Shown here: positions 1 to 11,568 of the stretch, piece by piece | How positions within the stretch are numbered: the first letter of the stretch is position 1 | How the letters are laid out: every line of letters begins with the position of its first letter | Assembly (NCBI GenBank): GCA_033030425.1 | Contig: JAUFSD010000023.1 | Coordinates: 310,001-374,000 of the forward strand | Reading direction: 5' to 3' | Source: Verpa conica | Lineage: Eukaryota; Ascomycota; Pezizomycetes; Pezizales; Morchellaceae | DNA length: 64,000 nucleotides | Notes under the pieces: model-generated | Seen by the model: the letters and a program-made list of their open reading frames with translations, nothing else | The model's database searches: none | Told to the model about the DNA's origin: nothing | Translations under genes and position numbers: made by a program

Positions 1-1236
1 TATAGACGCGATCCGTCACTATAATGCGCCTAAATACCAGCGTATTCGGGGCTTATGTAAACGCTCGTATTCGCTTGAGTGATGCCTTGCCAAACCTATT
101 TTGCTATCGAATAAGCACTGGGGAGAGTACTTACTAACCAATGATTACTTCGGGGAGGGACCGAAGCTACATAAGTAGAATCAGAGACTTTTCGGGTACA
201 TCTTGCCGACCCCCACTGATACTCATCAGAAGTCATCCGCTAGTCTCTCCTACTAAAAGATACATAAGCTTGGTGGAAAGTATCAATCTTCGGCTAATAA
301 TGACTTGTGCTACAATTATACTCGGATCATAATCGGCAGTGAGCATTCCTTGTTACATACGCCAAGAGCTTTGCCGCAACATGGGACGGATAGCTCGTCT
401 CTACTAGCACTCATCACATAATTTCACCAGGGAGTGGGGGGCGGGGGGGTAATATCAGGTTTTCGTCAGCAGAATAGAAATCAGACTATTGCTTATGTTG
501 TCTGTTTTTTCTCTCTCTCGCTCTTCTAAATTCAAGAGTAAAAAGGATTGTTTCCGAGATGGCAAAAATCACCGCGTGCTGTTACGGAAAGTGGGTAGCT
601 ACATATGTTAGGAACCAAAATTCTGGAGTCGCCGTCCTCTAGATAGAGCTGTCTGGAATGTGCTACGACTACGTGGGCCTAATAGCGGGTCGTGCCCGGC
701 CGGTTGAGTCGTACTCGGGAGACAGTAAGTACCAGATAATGCAAGTCTCAGTCAGGGGGTGGGGGATTGATTATTGGAGGGAGCGAGGTACACCTTCGGC
801 TGAGAAGTAGAACCTGTATTGGCTGGTACCTTCTACTTGTCCCGACTATCCGCGCGAGCGACCAGATGCCTGCCGTGTAACGTCTTAATACTGGGGAAGC
901 AGAAGATCAATACTCGAACCGTCAGTCACTCCCGAAAAAAATTTAGTCCAGGCTTCAGAACGCCTTACATATATAACGCAAGATGCGGTATGTCTCCGGA
1001 AGCGACAGGCTCACCGGGTCCCGGAAAGGCCCCAGTCCTGGGGTCTACCGTAAGGCTACCCACGTGGTTATGGAGCCTCCCCCGCTTAATGCGGTTATCA
1101 ATTGCTAATCAAGACATGAGTCTTTCATTGGCGAGGAAGATGATTTAAAGGTGAGCCTTCTCGCTGCCAATTGTGAATACTCGCCTCACTACCTTTCGTG
1201 GGACATAAGAAAGCCTTATCCAGTTTTTCTCAGAAA
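1..1236. other. No gene recognised upstream of the GMC oxidase
   Basis: I see no supported gene here. Short open frames exist but have no recognisable domain, no plausible splice partners and no sustained coding character. The last few hundred bases presumably hold the promoter of the GMC oxidase that starts at 1237. G-rich homopolymer tracts occur near 436-452 and 757-764. The stretch could hide a very diverged or decayed gene that I cannot see by eye. Confidence 0.5.
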
Positions 1237-3784
1237 ATGCTTGTACATTTGGCAGTTACTTTATCGATTGCGGGTAGCACTTTTGCTGCGCCTTTCTTGG
1301 GACAATTGATAGAAAGGGAGGAGCAGCTAAAATCATCATATGACTATGTCATAGCTGGTGGAGGAACAGCAGTAAGTCGAGAGCTTCACCGAGCATGGAT
1401 CTTTTGAAGGGTTAGACTGATTTAGACTACTGGGATTAGGGACTTGCAGTTGCAAATCGTCTGACTGAAAACCCAGACAGTAAGTTTAAACTTAACCAAG
1501 AATAATGAACAAGTTACTGACGACCGGTACTAGTTACTGTGCTCGTGCTTGAGGCTGGGATACCTGACCAAAAGGAATGCGCGGCCATATTACAGCGATG
1601 CTTGGGCGACACAATGCGCTCGAAATACGATTGGAACGTGACAACGGAGCCCCAGATTTTTCTAAGTGGGCGCCGCCAGAACCTTACTATTGGAAGAGCT
1701 CTGGGCGGAAGCTCGATGTTGAACGGGATGATGTTTGACAGGGGCTCTCCTAACGACTACAACATGTGGGAAGAATTGGGCAATGAGGGATGGGGATGGA
1801 AAGACCTCTTGCCTTACTTCAAAAAGGTTTGTTTCGCCTGATGCATCGTCTTTAAGAAACACAGAGTTAACCGGTAGAATTTAGAGCGAGACTTTCACAC
1901 CCCCGAAAGCAAAACATGTCGAGGAGTTCGGAATCACATATGATCCCTCCGTTCACGGGGATAGTGGATATATTCAGTCTGGATATCCAAATTTCATGTT
2001 CCCACAGATCAGTTCGTACCCTATCTCCCTCACCCATGAATGTATCACTAATAAATCTCCTTCTAGAGAACTTCCAAGACGCATTGATAAGCTTGGGGGT
2101 CAGTCAATCAAACGATCAGGCAGGCAGCGCCTTGGGAGTATTCTGGTCGCCAAATACAATCGACCCTAAGAACATGACTCGATCATATTCCCGTAGCGCT
2201 TACTACGACAACTTCACCGGCCGAAAGAACCTCCATGTTATCACGTCCAGGCACGTAACAAAGCTACTTACAAAGACAGAGGAGGCGGGCGTCAAAGTAA
2301 CCGGAGTTGAGGTAAGGCTTTTTCTCAGGTGAGGGGATTATTAAGGGTCGTATATTAACAAGTCAATACAGTTTATTGAGATTGGCAAGAATACAACCTA
2401 TGTAGTCACGGCTAGTAGGGAGTACATCGTATCAGCGGGGACAGTCCATACACCGCAAATCTTACAGCTCTCAGGTATGCCGGCTTTTGCCGCAGGAATC
2501 TTACACCCCCCGGCTCCCGCGCTAAATTATATTGTTTAGGAATTGGGCAAAAGAGCCTGCTGGATAGTTTCGGGATTCCGGTGGTAATAGATCTGCCAGG
2601 CGTGTAAGTTATCCTTGCAGTTTGCATTTATTTTAATAGCGCTAATCCCTAGAATTATTTAGTGGTCAGAACTTCCAGGATCATCCTTGTAAGTCAATAT
2701 TAACCCTAACCCTAATTATAGAACACAGTAACTAATTATACGTTAACAGTTGCTTCTATGTCGCTACAACGTATGTTTACTTCCTTACTCTACAGCTTTG
2801 GAGTTACCATTGAGTCTGGGGTATTTGACTAACACAATACTCTAGTTGATAACGTTGAGCATTCCCTTTGGGACCTTGACCGTAATGCAACTTGGGATGC
2901 TGAGCAGAAAGGACTCTTCTACTCCGAACGGGAAGGTTTGTATAACAGAATATAGGATAAAACATGAGATTGGGTCACTAAAATACTAATAGGAGCCTGG
3001 ACTACCGGAGGCCCCAACTCAGTTGCATTCCTTCCGCTTTCGACATACACAAGCCGCGCATTATCGCTTCTTGAATCCTATGCAAACCAAACCGCCGCCC
3101 AGTACTTAAGATCTGACCAAGACCCTATAGTTGTCGCCGGTTTTGAGCTGCAGCGCCAGATTATGCTTAAACATCTAGCAACAAACTACACAGCCGCCAT
3201 GGAGTTCATCTGGCAGAGTGGTGCCGCCCGCCGTTTCCAGATGCCTTTTTCGGTTTCAGTCCAGCACCCGTTCAGTAGAGGACACATTGAAATCAACTCT
3301 ACAGACCCGTTGGCGCCACCAATTATCGACCTGCGTACTGGGAGCAATCCGGTGGACTTGGATATTTTGGTTGATGCCTTCAGGTACAACCGAAAGGTCG
3401 TTCAGACACCTGCTATCCAAGCACTTGCACCTACCGAGCTCGCACCCGGTATCTTGCTTCAGTCTGATGAAGAAATTTTGACCTATGCTAAGGGCTCCGC
3501 ATCAACTATGTTCCACCCTAGTGGAACATCGGCTATGCAACCTAAGGAGTTGGGTGGGGTTGTGAACAACAAGCTCCAGGTGTATGGCACAACAAACTTG
3601 AGAATCGTTGATGCTAGTATTATACCACTTATTCCAGCAACACATATTGTGTCGACCGTTTACGCTATTGCCGAGAAAGTAAGTTTATAAATATTCTACT
3701 CAAGTTTTTCTTTTATTATGAGCGCATACTAATAGGCGTGGGGTATCTCACTAGGCGGCGGATATGATCAAAGCTGCGCAATAG
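1237..3784 (+). CDS. Secreted GMC-family flavin oxidoreductase (12 exons, 619 aa)
   Basis: This is an FAD-dependent glucose-methanol-choline oxidoreductase, closest in style to fungal secreted alcohol/aryl-alcohol oxidases and patulin-synthase-type enzymes. The first in-frame Met (1237) opens a signal peptide (MLVHLAVTLSIAGSTFA). The ADP-binding motif YDYVIAGGGTAGLAVANRL is rebuilt across intron 1, followed by VLVLEAG, then the family signatures GRALGGSSMLNG and VSAGTVHTPQILQLSG, and a C-terminal block with FHPSGTSAM and PATHIV that supplies the two active-site His. My exon joins are 1237-1371, 1440-1479, 1534-1826, 1885-2011, 2067-2311, 2372-2474, 2540-2603, 2663-2688, 2750-2770, 2846-2935, 2993-3678 and 3755-3784. 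They sum to 1860 nt with no internal stop. Two exons are only 26 and 21 nt. The gene looks intact. The substrate is not deducible. It converges on the dioxygenase gene, ending 185 bp from it. Confidence 0.93.
2699..2715 (+). repeat. Telomere-like (CCCTAA)2 in a GMC oxidase intron
   Basis: Two consecutive copies of the fungal telomere unit, as CCCTAA, lie inside the intron at 2689-2749 of the GMC oxidase gene. The intron is otherwise normal, with a gtaagt donor and a cag acceptor. Two units can arise by chance, so this is an observation rather than evidence of a telomere. Confidence 0.6.
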
Positions 3785-3969
3785 TACATGTCTACTTCTG
3801 TATTTGTAATTTAATCAGGGCGTCTATGTAGCAATTCTTTTTTGGAACAAATTTATTTTTCAACTAATCTTTCGCAGAAAGATGCATAACTACATATGAC
3901 CAGGAAATAATTGACATGCGGCCATCAAACTTTTTAACCCCCATTGAACCATTTCCACGTGACTATCAT

Positions 3970-5226
3970 TTAAATCCTGATACCGACAGAGATAGAGGCT
4001 ACGAGACCGTCCGAAATGGTGCTCCCGATATATTCAACGTCCGCAATAGCTATTCATGTATTAGCAACAATATCAAGCAGAAGTCTAATGGGTAAACCTA
4101 CCGTCATATCCGGTGTTTTGCTGGTTGTAGATACTGTCGGCACTGTTGAGAGTCAAAGGCTGAGTGTTGGTGGTATATGGGGAGACAGTTCCGACGCTTG
4201 AGATAAGACTCTGTTCGTAGAAAATTTGACCGATGTGGGGACGGGTTCCTCCAATGTACTTGTTACCGCTGACGGTGCCTCCAACGTGGGCGAGGATATG
4301 GGTGTGGACAGCACGTCCCTGTGTAGCTATTTAGTGTTTATCTTTTTTAATATCTTTGAATAGGCTTACTTACTCTATACCAACCAGGGAAGATGGTTGT
4401 GATGTGTGCAATACTATATACATAGTTAGTAATTTGGTCATGGATTATCACTCGATGTAGGTGGAACTAGGTACCCGTCAGAGTCAGTGGGCTGAAGGCC
4501 ACGGAGTTGAGTCTCGCCCTGAAATTGAGAGTTCAATTAGCCTATATTATAGAATATACCGTCTTGCGGAAGTGGTTAACCTACCAAAGTGCCCTCTGCC
4601 TGGAATCCGGAGTAAACACCAGTGGAGTTTGCGTGCCATGCGTCGATGTAAGCGTTGGGAATAACTGTGCAGGTATTGACCTAATGGCTTTCAATTTCTA
4701 GTAACAAAGAGTTATGTTTATTGGTAAGGTTGGCTCACGTTGACAAACTGCATTTCAAGAAGAAGCTTGATGCCAGGCTCATCCTCTCTGTTGTCTACAC
4801 GGATGGGCATACCATCAAGGTAGTAAGGTCCAATAGTAACCTCGGGAGCAAGGATACCTATATGAATGGTGAGGTTAGTCCTCGCAAAAAAAAATTCAAT
4901 GGGTATATAAACATTCTGAGCTATAACTTACATGAGACGGACTGCCTAGCAGAGAGATCTCTCTTGGTGAATGGGGTACTTCTACGGGTGATTCCGTGTG
5001 CCTGAGCATACTCGTTGATCCATGCATCTCTCTTTTGCATGCGGCGGTAGTGAAGATCGTCAGTTTCACGGGCACGGAGCTTGTGTTGGCAATTCTCCAA
5101 AGCGCGACGAGATAACTCGACATGCTCCTCGCGGGCAACAAGCTGCTCGAAGGTCTCGTCGTGACCCAAGGTAGAGCCAAAGAAAAGTGTTCCGAGAAGG
5201 AGGAAAGTGGGCTTGAGGAAAAGCAT
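3970..5226 (-). CDS. Secreted intradiol ring-cleavage dioxygenase (7 exons, 296 aa)
   Basis: A non-haem Fe(III) dioxygenase of the fungal extracellular intradiol family, which opens catechol-type rings between the hydroxyls. On the minus strand my exons are 5226-4932, 4857-4739, 4680-4585, 4518-4475, 4413-4374, 4318-4102 and 4049-3970; they total 891 nt. The N terminus is a hydrophobic signal peptide (MLFLKPTFLLLGTLFFGSTL) followed by the charged pro-region typical of the secreted group. Family landmarks are TIGPYYLDG, DAWHANSTGVYSG, LRGLQPTDSDG and FPGWYRGRAVHTHIL. The four expected iron ligands are present: Tyr111, Tyr197, His203 and His205. The position just before Tyr197 is Trp where most relatives I know have His (PGHY); it is not a ligand. 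Start chosen at the Met that opens the signal peptide; a longer N-terminal reading without it is less likely. Convergent with the GMC oxidase. Confidence 0.92.
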
Positions 5227-8200
5227 GATTTCAAAGAGGACGTGAAAGAAGTGCTGGTTTCTTAAGATGTTGGAGCCTTGGGATCTTGGAGAGAAGTGGT
5301 GTCTCTTGGAAGAAGGAAATGGTCTCCCTTTTAAATGTTTGAGTGAAAAGGATTCTACGCTGTGCGGTGAACTTTTCCAACGATTGTTATTCATGAATTA
5401 CATAGGTTTTCTTGGCATCTCTATAGCCACTCATTGATATCGGCGTCTCGGAGCAGAAGTTCTATAATGCTAGACTACTTTGCAGTTTCCCCTACGGGCT
5501 TGACATTAATTATGCTTAATACCTTAATATTATTACTATTATCCCTGGAGGGATTAGATCTGCGCTGTGTGTAGATTGCTAGCTATGATTGGCGTGTCAA
5601 TGCCTTTGCAAGGTCATATGGAGATACCGAGCCGGTTGTCTTTTTACTAGGTAGTACTTGTAGAAAACTTGTTACTAGAAGTACAGGCCCCACCAGGATA
5701 TGCAAGGCAATACCGGGCTTGGCCCCCAGTGCCAAGACGTACCGATACTCAAGAGCTTGTTCCTCGCAGAACCCATGTCAATAATTGACCTTAAGGCCAC
5801 GCGTCGGTTAGATCCGAGAAATAAAGAAGCTGTCACAATGTTAATCGAGGGGCGCCGGGGTGCATTTGATCATTCAGGTACAAGGAGCTTATGTTTACCA
5901 TGGACATCTGCATGGTATTCTCTGGAGAATGTGGAGTGCGGGGTAGCTAGTGCCGGTTGAACCTAAGGTGGCTATAGGGCCGTAGGGGCTGCCGGGTAAA
6001 AGGGGCAGGACGTCGTAAGCTTGTTTGATTGCAATCTAATTGGCAGGAGTAAGGCACAAAATGACTAGGTCTATAGAATCTTGATTATTATGTGATTTCT
6101 CTGTTTTATGCCGACTTGACAAAAGTGTTTGTTTCTGTTCGGATAAACTATTCAGAGGATTGTACTACATCACTTAAGCCTTCGTCTTTACCGATGTTTT
6201 TTTCCAGGTCATACAATAAACCTTAGGTCAGTACTACAATTCCTTACCAGGTCTGGGGCCTAGAGTAGATTTCGCTCCGGTTAACAATACTAAGCGCTTC
6301 CCTTCTACCGATCATGGCCGAAGTTCTCCCCATAGATATGCATTTGTTAAACTAGAAACAACTCTTGGCAAATTTACCGGCCCCACTGCTCTATGAGAGA
6401 AACCGCGTACGTACGCACTTTCCTCGGTCGGTGGTTTCGGCGAGACAGCCGGAAACCTCTACCCTGTCCAGCCGAAAGAACACCTTTGATACTCTCGTCT
6501 AAACGTGCTCAAGCTATTATATGTGCTTTTATCGATACAAAGAGTACAAAATATGACTAGCTGCGCAGCACGTTCATCGAGTGATCACCAATGATCCGAA
6601 TCTTGGTAGAACAGCTAATGCAGATCACAACCGATATACCTGTTTTGTTTTTTTAGATAGAAGTGGCAATATTGACTTCCAAAATCTGATAGAGACTCGT
6701 AGAGGATAGAGAAATAGGGATCTCAGAGGTAAAGATTTTACAATTCTCTTGGAAGCCCGACTGGTAGCCGGAAACGAATGTAGGCATATCAGGCCTTTCC
6801 CCACTTCTCTTTCATGGACTCTTGCTATGAGATAGCCTTTTCTAGCCTAAGGTACATACATACTTGTGCTCCAGGTGCTCAAACAGAAACTTTAATTTGA
6901 CAACTAGGGTCATTTTTGTGATACTCTGATACAGCTAATGCAAAGCGCTCTTACCTTTAACCCCAGTTTGATTGGCCAGTCAATTTTCTGCAACGTTTGT
7001 TGTCCTTGATCAGAGGCTTCAAATTAAGCAACGCCGGGAAACACGTCTGGGCGTCCGGGATTTCATGGTGGGGGGCTATATAAACACTACCACACCATAC
7101 TATTTACCGGCACTATCCGATGTCGCACCAACCGCTTCATTTATAGCAAGGAGAGAGTAGATACAAGGATAAATTTAAGCTTGGCGAATCCACGGATAAA
7201 GTTATGTACTATCAATCTCGATCATAGGGCCCCGTCAACTGCACCTCATATCTTTATAGTCAGCTTATGTGGGTGTGTAATAGTGCTTTACTTCTCTCTA
7301 ATTACTGAGCGATTTACCCCCGGGACGCTTCTAATCCCGCTGCCATGATTGGTTCTTTCCGATTCATGAGTTAGATCGAGGGTGATTCATCACTACTTCT
7401 AGCCCTGCGATGGTGGCTCTTAGATCACCACCTTGCTTAAGCAAATTACTTGATGTTCCTATGAGGTATCCTACCGCCGAGATTCATGTCTGAAAAAACC
7501 ATAGCTCACCCTTGGCGGCCTGGGCAAGTGTTTACCTCCTAACTAGCAACTTACAATATTGATTTAGGCCTTTAGTACTAGAAAATCACTGGAGAGGCCC
7601 TTTCCTCCTAAAAAAAAAAGGCTATAGACTCCAAGGACTTAATACTAGAGAGTAGAAGGGAGCTTTCCTAGTACACAATTCGCTAGTCCACCCGGAGATC
7701 GCACAAATCTCAGGAAATATTGCGTCAGAGTTCTAACTGACATACTAAAAGAGAAGTTTTAAGGTGAAAGCCCCCATAAAAGGTTAATATATTTCACATT
7801 AGCCGGGTGTCTGAGGGAGTAAATAATACAACCGCATAGTTCCTAGACACTATCTGTATATGTACCTGTTGCCACCTCCGCGGGGCGAGATTATGATGGA
7901 AAAGGCCTACTGCCTGCCAGTCGGTTCAATAAATGTACGTACTAGAATATGGGTGAGACGGTCCGAAGGAACTACTCCTTCGGTTGAAATAATGCGAAGT
8001 ATGAGGGACTGTTTCAGGAGTGCAGATAATGGCCTAGAAAGTCATTTGGTATCTTCCGGATACCTAGCTATCTCCCGATGTGCCTAGCATATTACGCTTT
8101 CACCGCTCTCAATGCCAAGATACTGACCTAGGAGAAACATTTTTGAAGGCCATTTTCGTACCAGACATCTCGGGGTCAATTTACCCGTAAATAATTACAA

Positions 8201-11200
8201 ATGCTACATATGTACAGATGGATGGGGTTTTGACCTTGACCGCTGTCCTCATCCTTACATGAAATTCAGCAGGCACTCACAAGCTGAGTGATGGAGTGAG
8301 AACTCAAATCATTCGTTTTTATCTATTCCGTTGCTATAGTACATGTAACTAGACGCTGGAGCTACTGATTTGTAGTTAACACATGAAAAATCTTAACAGT
8401 GCCGAATGATAAGCTTGTATTAATTCCAAGGGGCACCGGTATTTGCCGTTAATCCTAGAATAGTGCGTGCGTACCATCACGTGAATTTAGATTTCACCCC
8501 CGGGTACAAGGGTCTTCGGAACCCGTAGACGTACCCACACTAACTCGCACCGGGGCTGACCTGAGGTGTCCTTGCCATACGTAAAAGGAAAATATGGAGA
8601 CCCGGCCGACCCCCTAAAATTACATTGTGTGGGTAGCTTACGTTGTCTTCAGCCCCCGCCTCAACATACTCTGGGGTAGGACACTGGGGTTATGGTATAG
8701 GCATAGCTATAGGTACTTTAAACTTTCGGTAGGATCTACTATCGTTATCCATGCTATAGGGATATTCTCCGTTGGGATATCTTATTAAATAAACATAAAC
8801 CCGTTTCACTTGCTAGCCTAGTATTTTCTTGATGTCTACAAAGGCCGTTTTTGCTAGTTCTGGCAGGTACGGAAGAGGACCTTCAACAGTATTGGAGGAT
8901 CTTCAGGTGAAAAGCACTTTCCAATTCTGAAAGCCAATGGGACTGAAGTGGAATGCGTTTTTCCAATATATTGATGTAGTGGCGTAGCGAGTTTTATAAC
9001 ACATAATAATATAGAAAGGTCTTTAGCGTGATTAATTTCACAACGATAGAACTATAGATGAACTCCAAGTTATGATCCTACGAGTTACTTTATCCTAATC
9101 TAAGACCCAGATGAATACTAAAGAATGTCTGGTAAGATTGACTTCGAGTGATTTCTAGTGACGTCACTACCCTAAAATACCAAATGGTGGTTAGAAGGGC
9201 TAGTATACGGCTAGCGCTTATCCTCTTAAATAAAGAAGTGATATTTTCTTTGGAATAGCCAGGCTCTAGGGTTATCGCTACATAATTCTATAAAGTTGGT
9301 TGGTTGATCTACTGTCGGAGGCAGGTATTGAAGAAATGATGAGGTATTCCCATCCTTAAGGATGAAGATTTACTATCTATCTTTTAACCTATAACTTTGT
9401 TTGGTATCTTTAGAATCGCGATAACTATTGCTTATATGGGTAAGGAAAAAGAGAATTCAAGAATCAAGGTAAGATATATCTACAACGGTAAAACTAAGAA
9501 GAAAAATATTCTGACACACAAACCCATCACGACAGGGTATTGAATATGTCGGTTATCTTGGCAATTGCACATCAAACTCTTGGGGCATTTTTCCTCGGTG
9601 GCGAACCAGCTCATGTCTCTAGAATTATTAGCACATATACGTAGGCCGATAGTTACTTAGTGATACAAAACAAAGTTAGATCCTCCTTGATTGGATTTTA
9701 TATCTTTGTTGTTTGTCTGTTTTTAATTCAGGTCTTCCAAAGCTTCACATCTCTGGAAATAGACAGTTATCAGAAGCGGCTTTCCACCATTCTTCAAATG
9801 TAAGATTGCATTGGTAAAGTATGGCAAATCATTGGTTATTAGGGGTGTCTTCGAGTAGATCTCATGAAAAAGAGCACTGGAAAATATCTTACCCCACCTT
9901 CCGCATCCAATATCTCCCCCGAGCTTCTGGTAGATTGTCGTCTATCATATATACATACCAAGGCTAAGCTACTTGCTCGGACTTTCCAAGTGGGGTAATA
10001 CAAGACGGAAATATGACCAAGAGTCTTTTAGTTTTCGGTATATACTACTACCCCAAGACACACTCATTTATAGTTGCATATCAAGCCAGACCCTTGTTAT
10101 TCATCTATCTTTGTATAATCTTTTATCATCTATACATTCTTTTCAATTTATTCGCCACTCCGACCGTGGCAAGAGTGATGCATTGTTTGTTTTGGCTACC
10201 GCCGTGCTCGGAGCGCCACATGAGACTTAAATCTCCAACCCGATTCTGGCCGCCAACAAGCAAAATTGGTATATGTACCAAGTTTGTATATTGAAGTACA
10301 TTTGAGGTCCTATTGAATTTAACAATGGATGTATCACCGGCCGGGCCCGGGAGAAATGAGCATCATTCCCCCCAATGCGTGGTTAGAGATGAGAAATCAA
10401 GTCTCGCTTCTAGTTGTGAGTAAAGAAAGATATAATTTCAAAGTATCCAGCAAATCACCTTAACTAGTGGCGAATTCAGTAAAGGAAATAGATCTAGGGC
10501 GCACCGCTATTCGCGGTTCTGTAAATGTAACAGTACTGTCCTGGAATGTAGGTGGTCATTAGTATTGTTTTGGTATGGAGGCGCTATTAATTTAATCATA
10601 AGGTGTCACTCATGCATGTACACAGATTTTAGGCGTCGGCTTTTGCTTACAGACCCAAGGAACGAATGGATTGCTGTAGTGTTCTTTCTTCAAGATTCTC
10701 GTGGGGAACGTAAAACATGCATCTTGTAGTATAAACTATAATTACTATTAAAATTTATTCACAAAAGGGCTCCATGTATTTATGATTAATTCATTCATTT
10801 ATTCTGTCTATAAACTACGTATCGAATTAAGATTACAAGGTGGTCTTCCCATAGCTATCCCTCTGAGTCTTAAGCCCTGCTAGTTTCAGATCCGCTTATT
10901 CATCCCCCAGTAAAAGATTAACCTAACGATATACCTAAGTATTTTGTGACACTATAGGATCATTCAAAGCTTTGCTCAGTCTATTGATTTGGAAGAATGG
11001 CCAATCCTTTAATTGGACTAGACTGCATAGTATGAACCTTGGCGCCAAGTCCAATAAAGGTTGGGCACGGAACAGTATAGTTTATCTTCCTCTAAATATT
11101 CTAATTTCCAGGCGGCCTAAATTATCTTCCGGTTTTGAGCCAGCTAAGTCCCCTATCTTCAATCATATAGGAGATGATGCCTACGGTTACCTCGTATTAG

Positions 11201-11568
11201 GTCCGGTATCTACTCGGGTGTGGGGTAAGTCTGATGATAGGTGGCTGCGTGACACTAGTTTTATGGGAAATATAGGCGCAAGCCATATTTTTTATGCCGC
11301 CTGTACCCACACACCCGAGTGCTCTTCTAATAATTGGCTTGTTTAGGCTTGGTTAGGTTGAGGTGCTTGTATAGCTTGTGTAACAAGTGGCTAAAAAACG
11401 AGGCTGCAAAAAACAATCACCCCCGCACGACAGGGGTGAGGCAACACTCTAACAACTAACATATTCTCTGAGCACTTGAAAAAACTACGCCTACCCCAGG
11501 TAATGAACCCTAAGTGAATTCAGCTTAAAGGATAGAAGTTGACTAAGCCTTACCAGGACCGGAAAGCC
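5227..11568. other. 6.3-kb gene-free block
   Basis: No open frame here resembles a known family or extends by plausible splicing. The longest (about 10972-11346) gives a protein I do not recognise, and there is no sustained coding character. No long direct or inverted repeat was visible. Near the right end, bases 11417-11423 and 11433-11439 form a perfect 7-bp inverted repeat with a 9-base loop, about 130 bp upstream of the kinase-ankyrin start codon; it could be a factor-binding site but this is untested. Old transposon sequence degraded beyond recognition is possible. Confidence 0.5.

Noticed and set aside
1..1236. Subtelomeric position suggested by telomere-like motifs (also near 51341 and 56282)
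   Set aside because: Each site has at most two repeat units; there is no telomere array or other chromosome-end feature in the window.
4461..5005. Plus-strand open frames in the dioxygenase region
   Set aside because: They overlap the exons of the minus-strand intradiol dioxygenase, which has a complete set of family motifs; the plus-strand translations are shadows.
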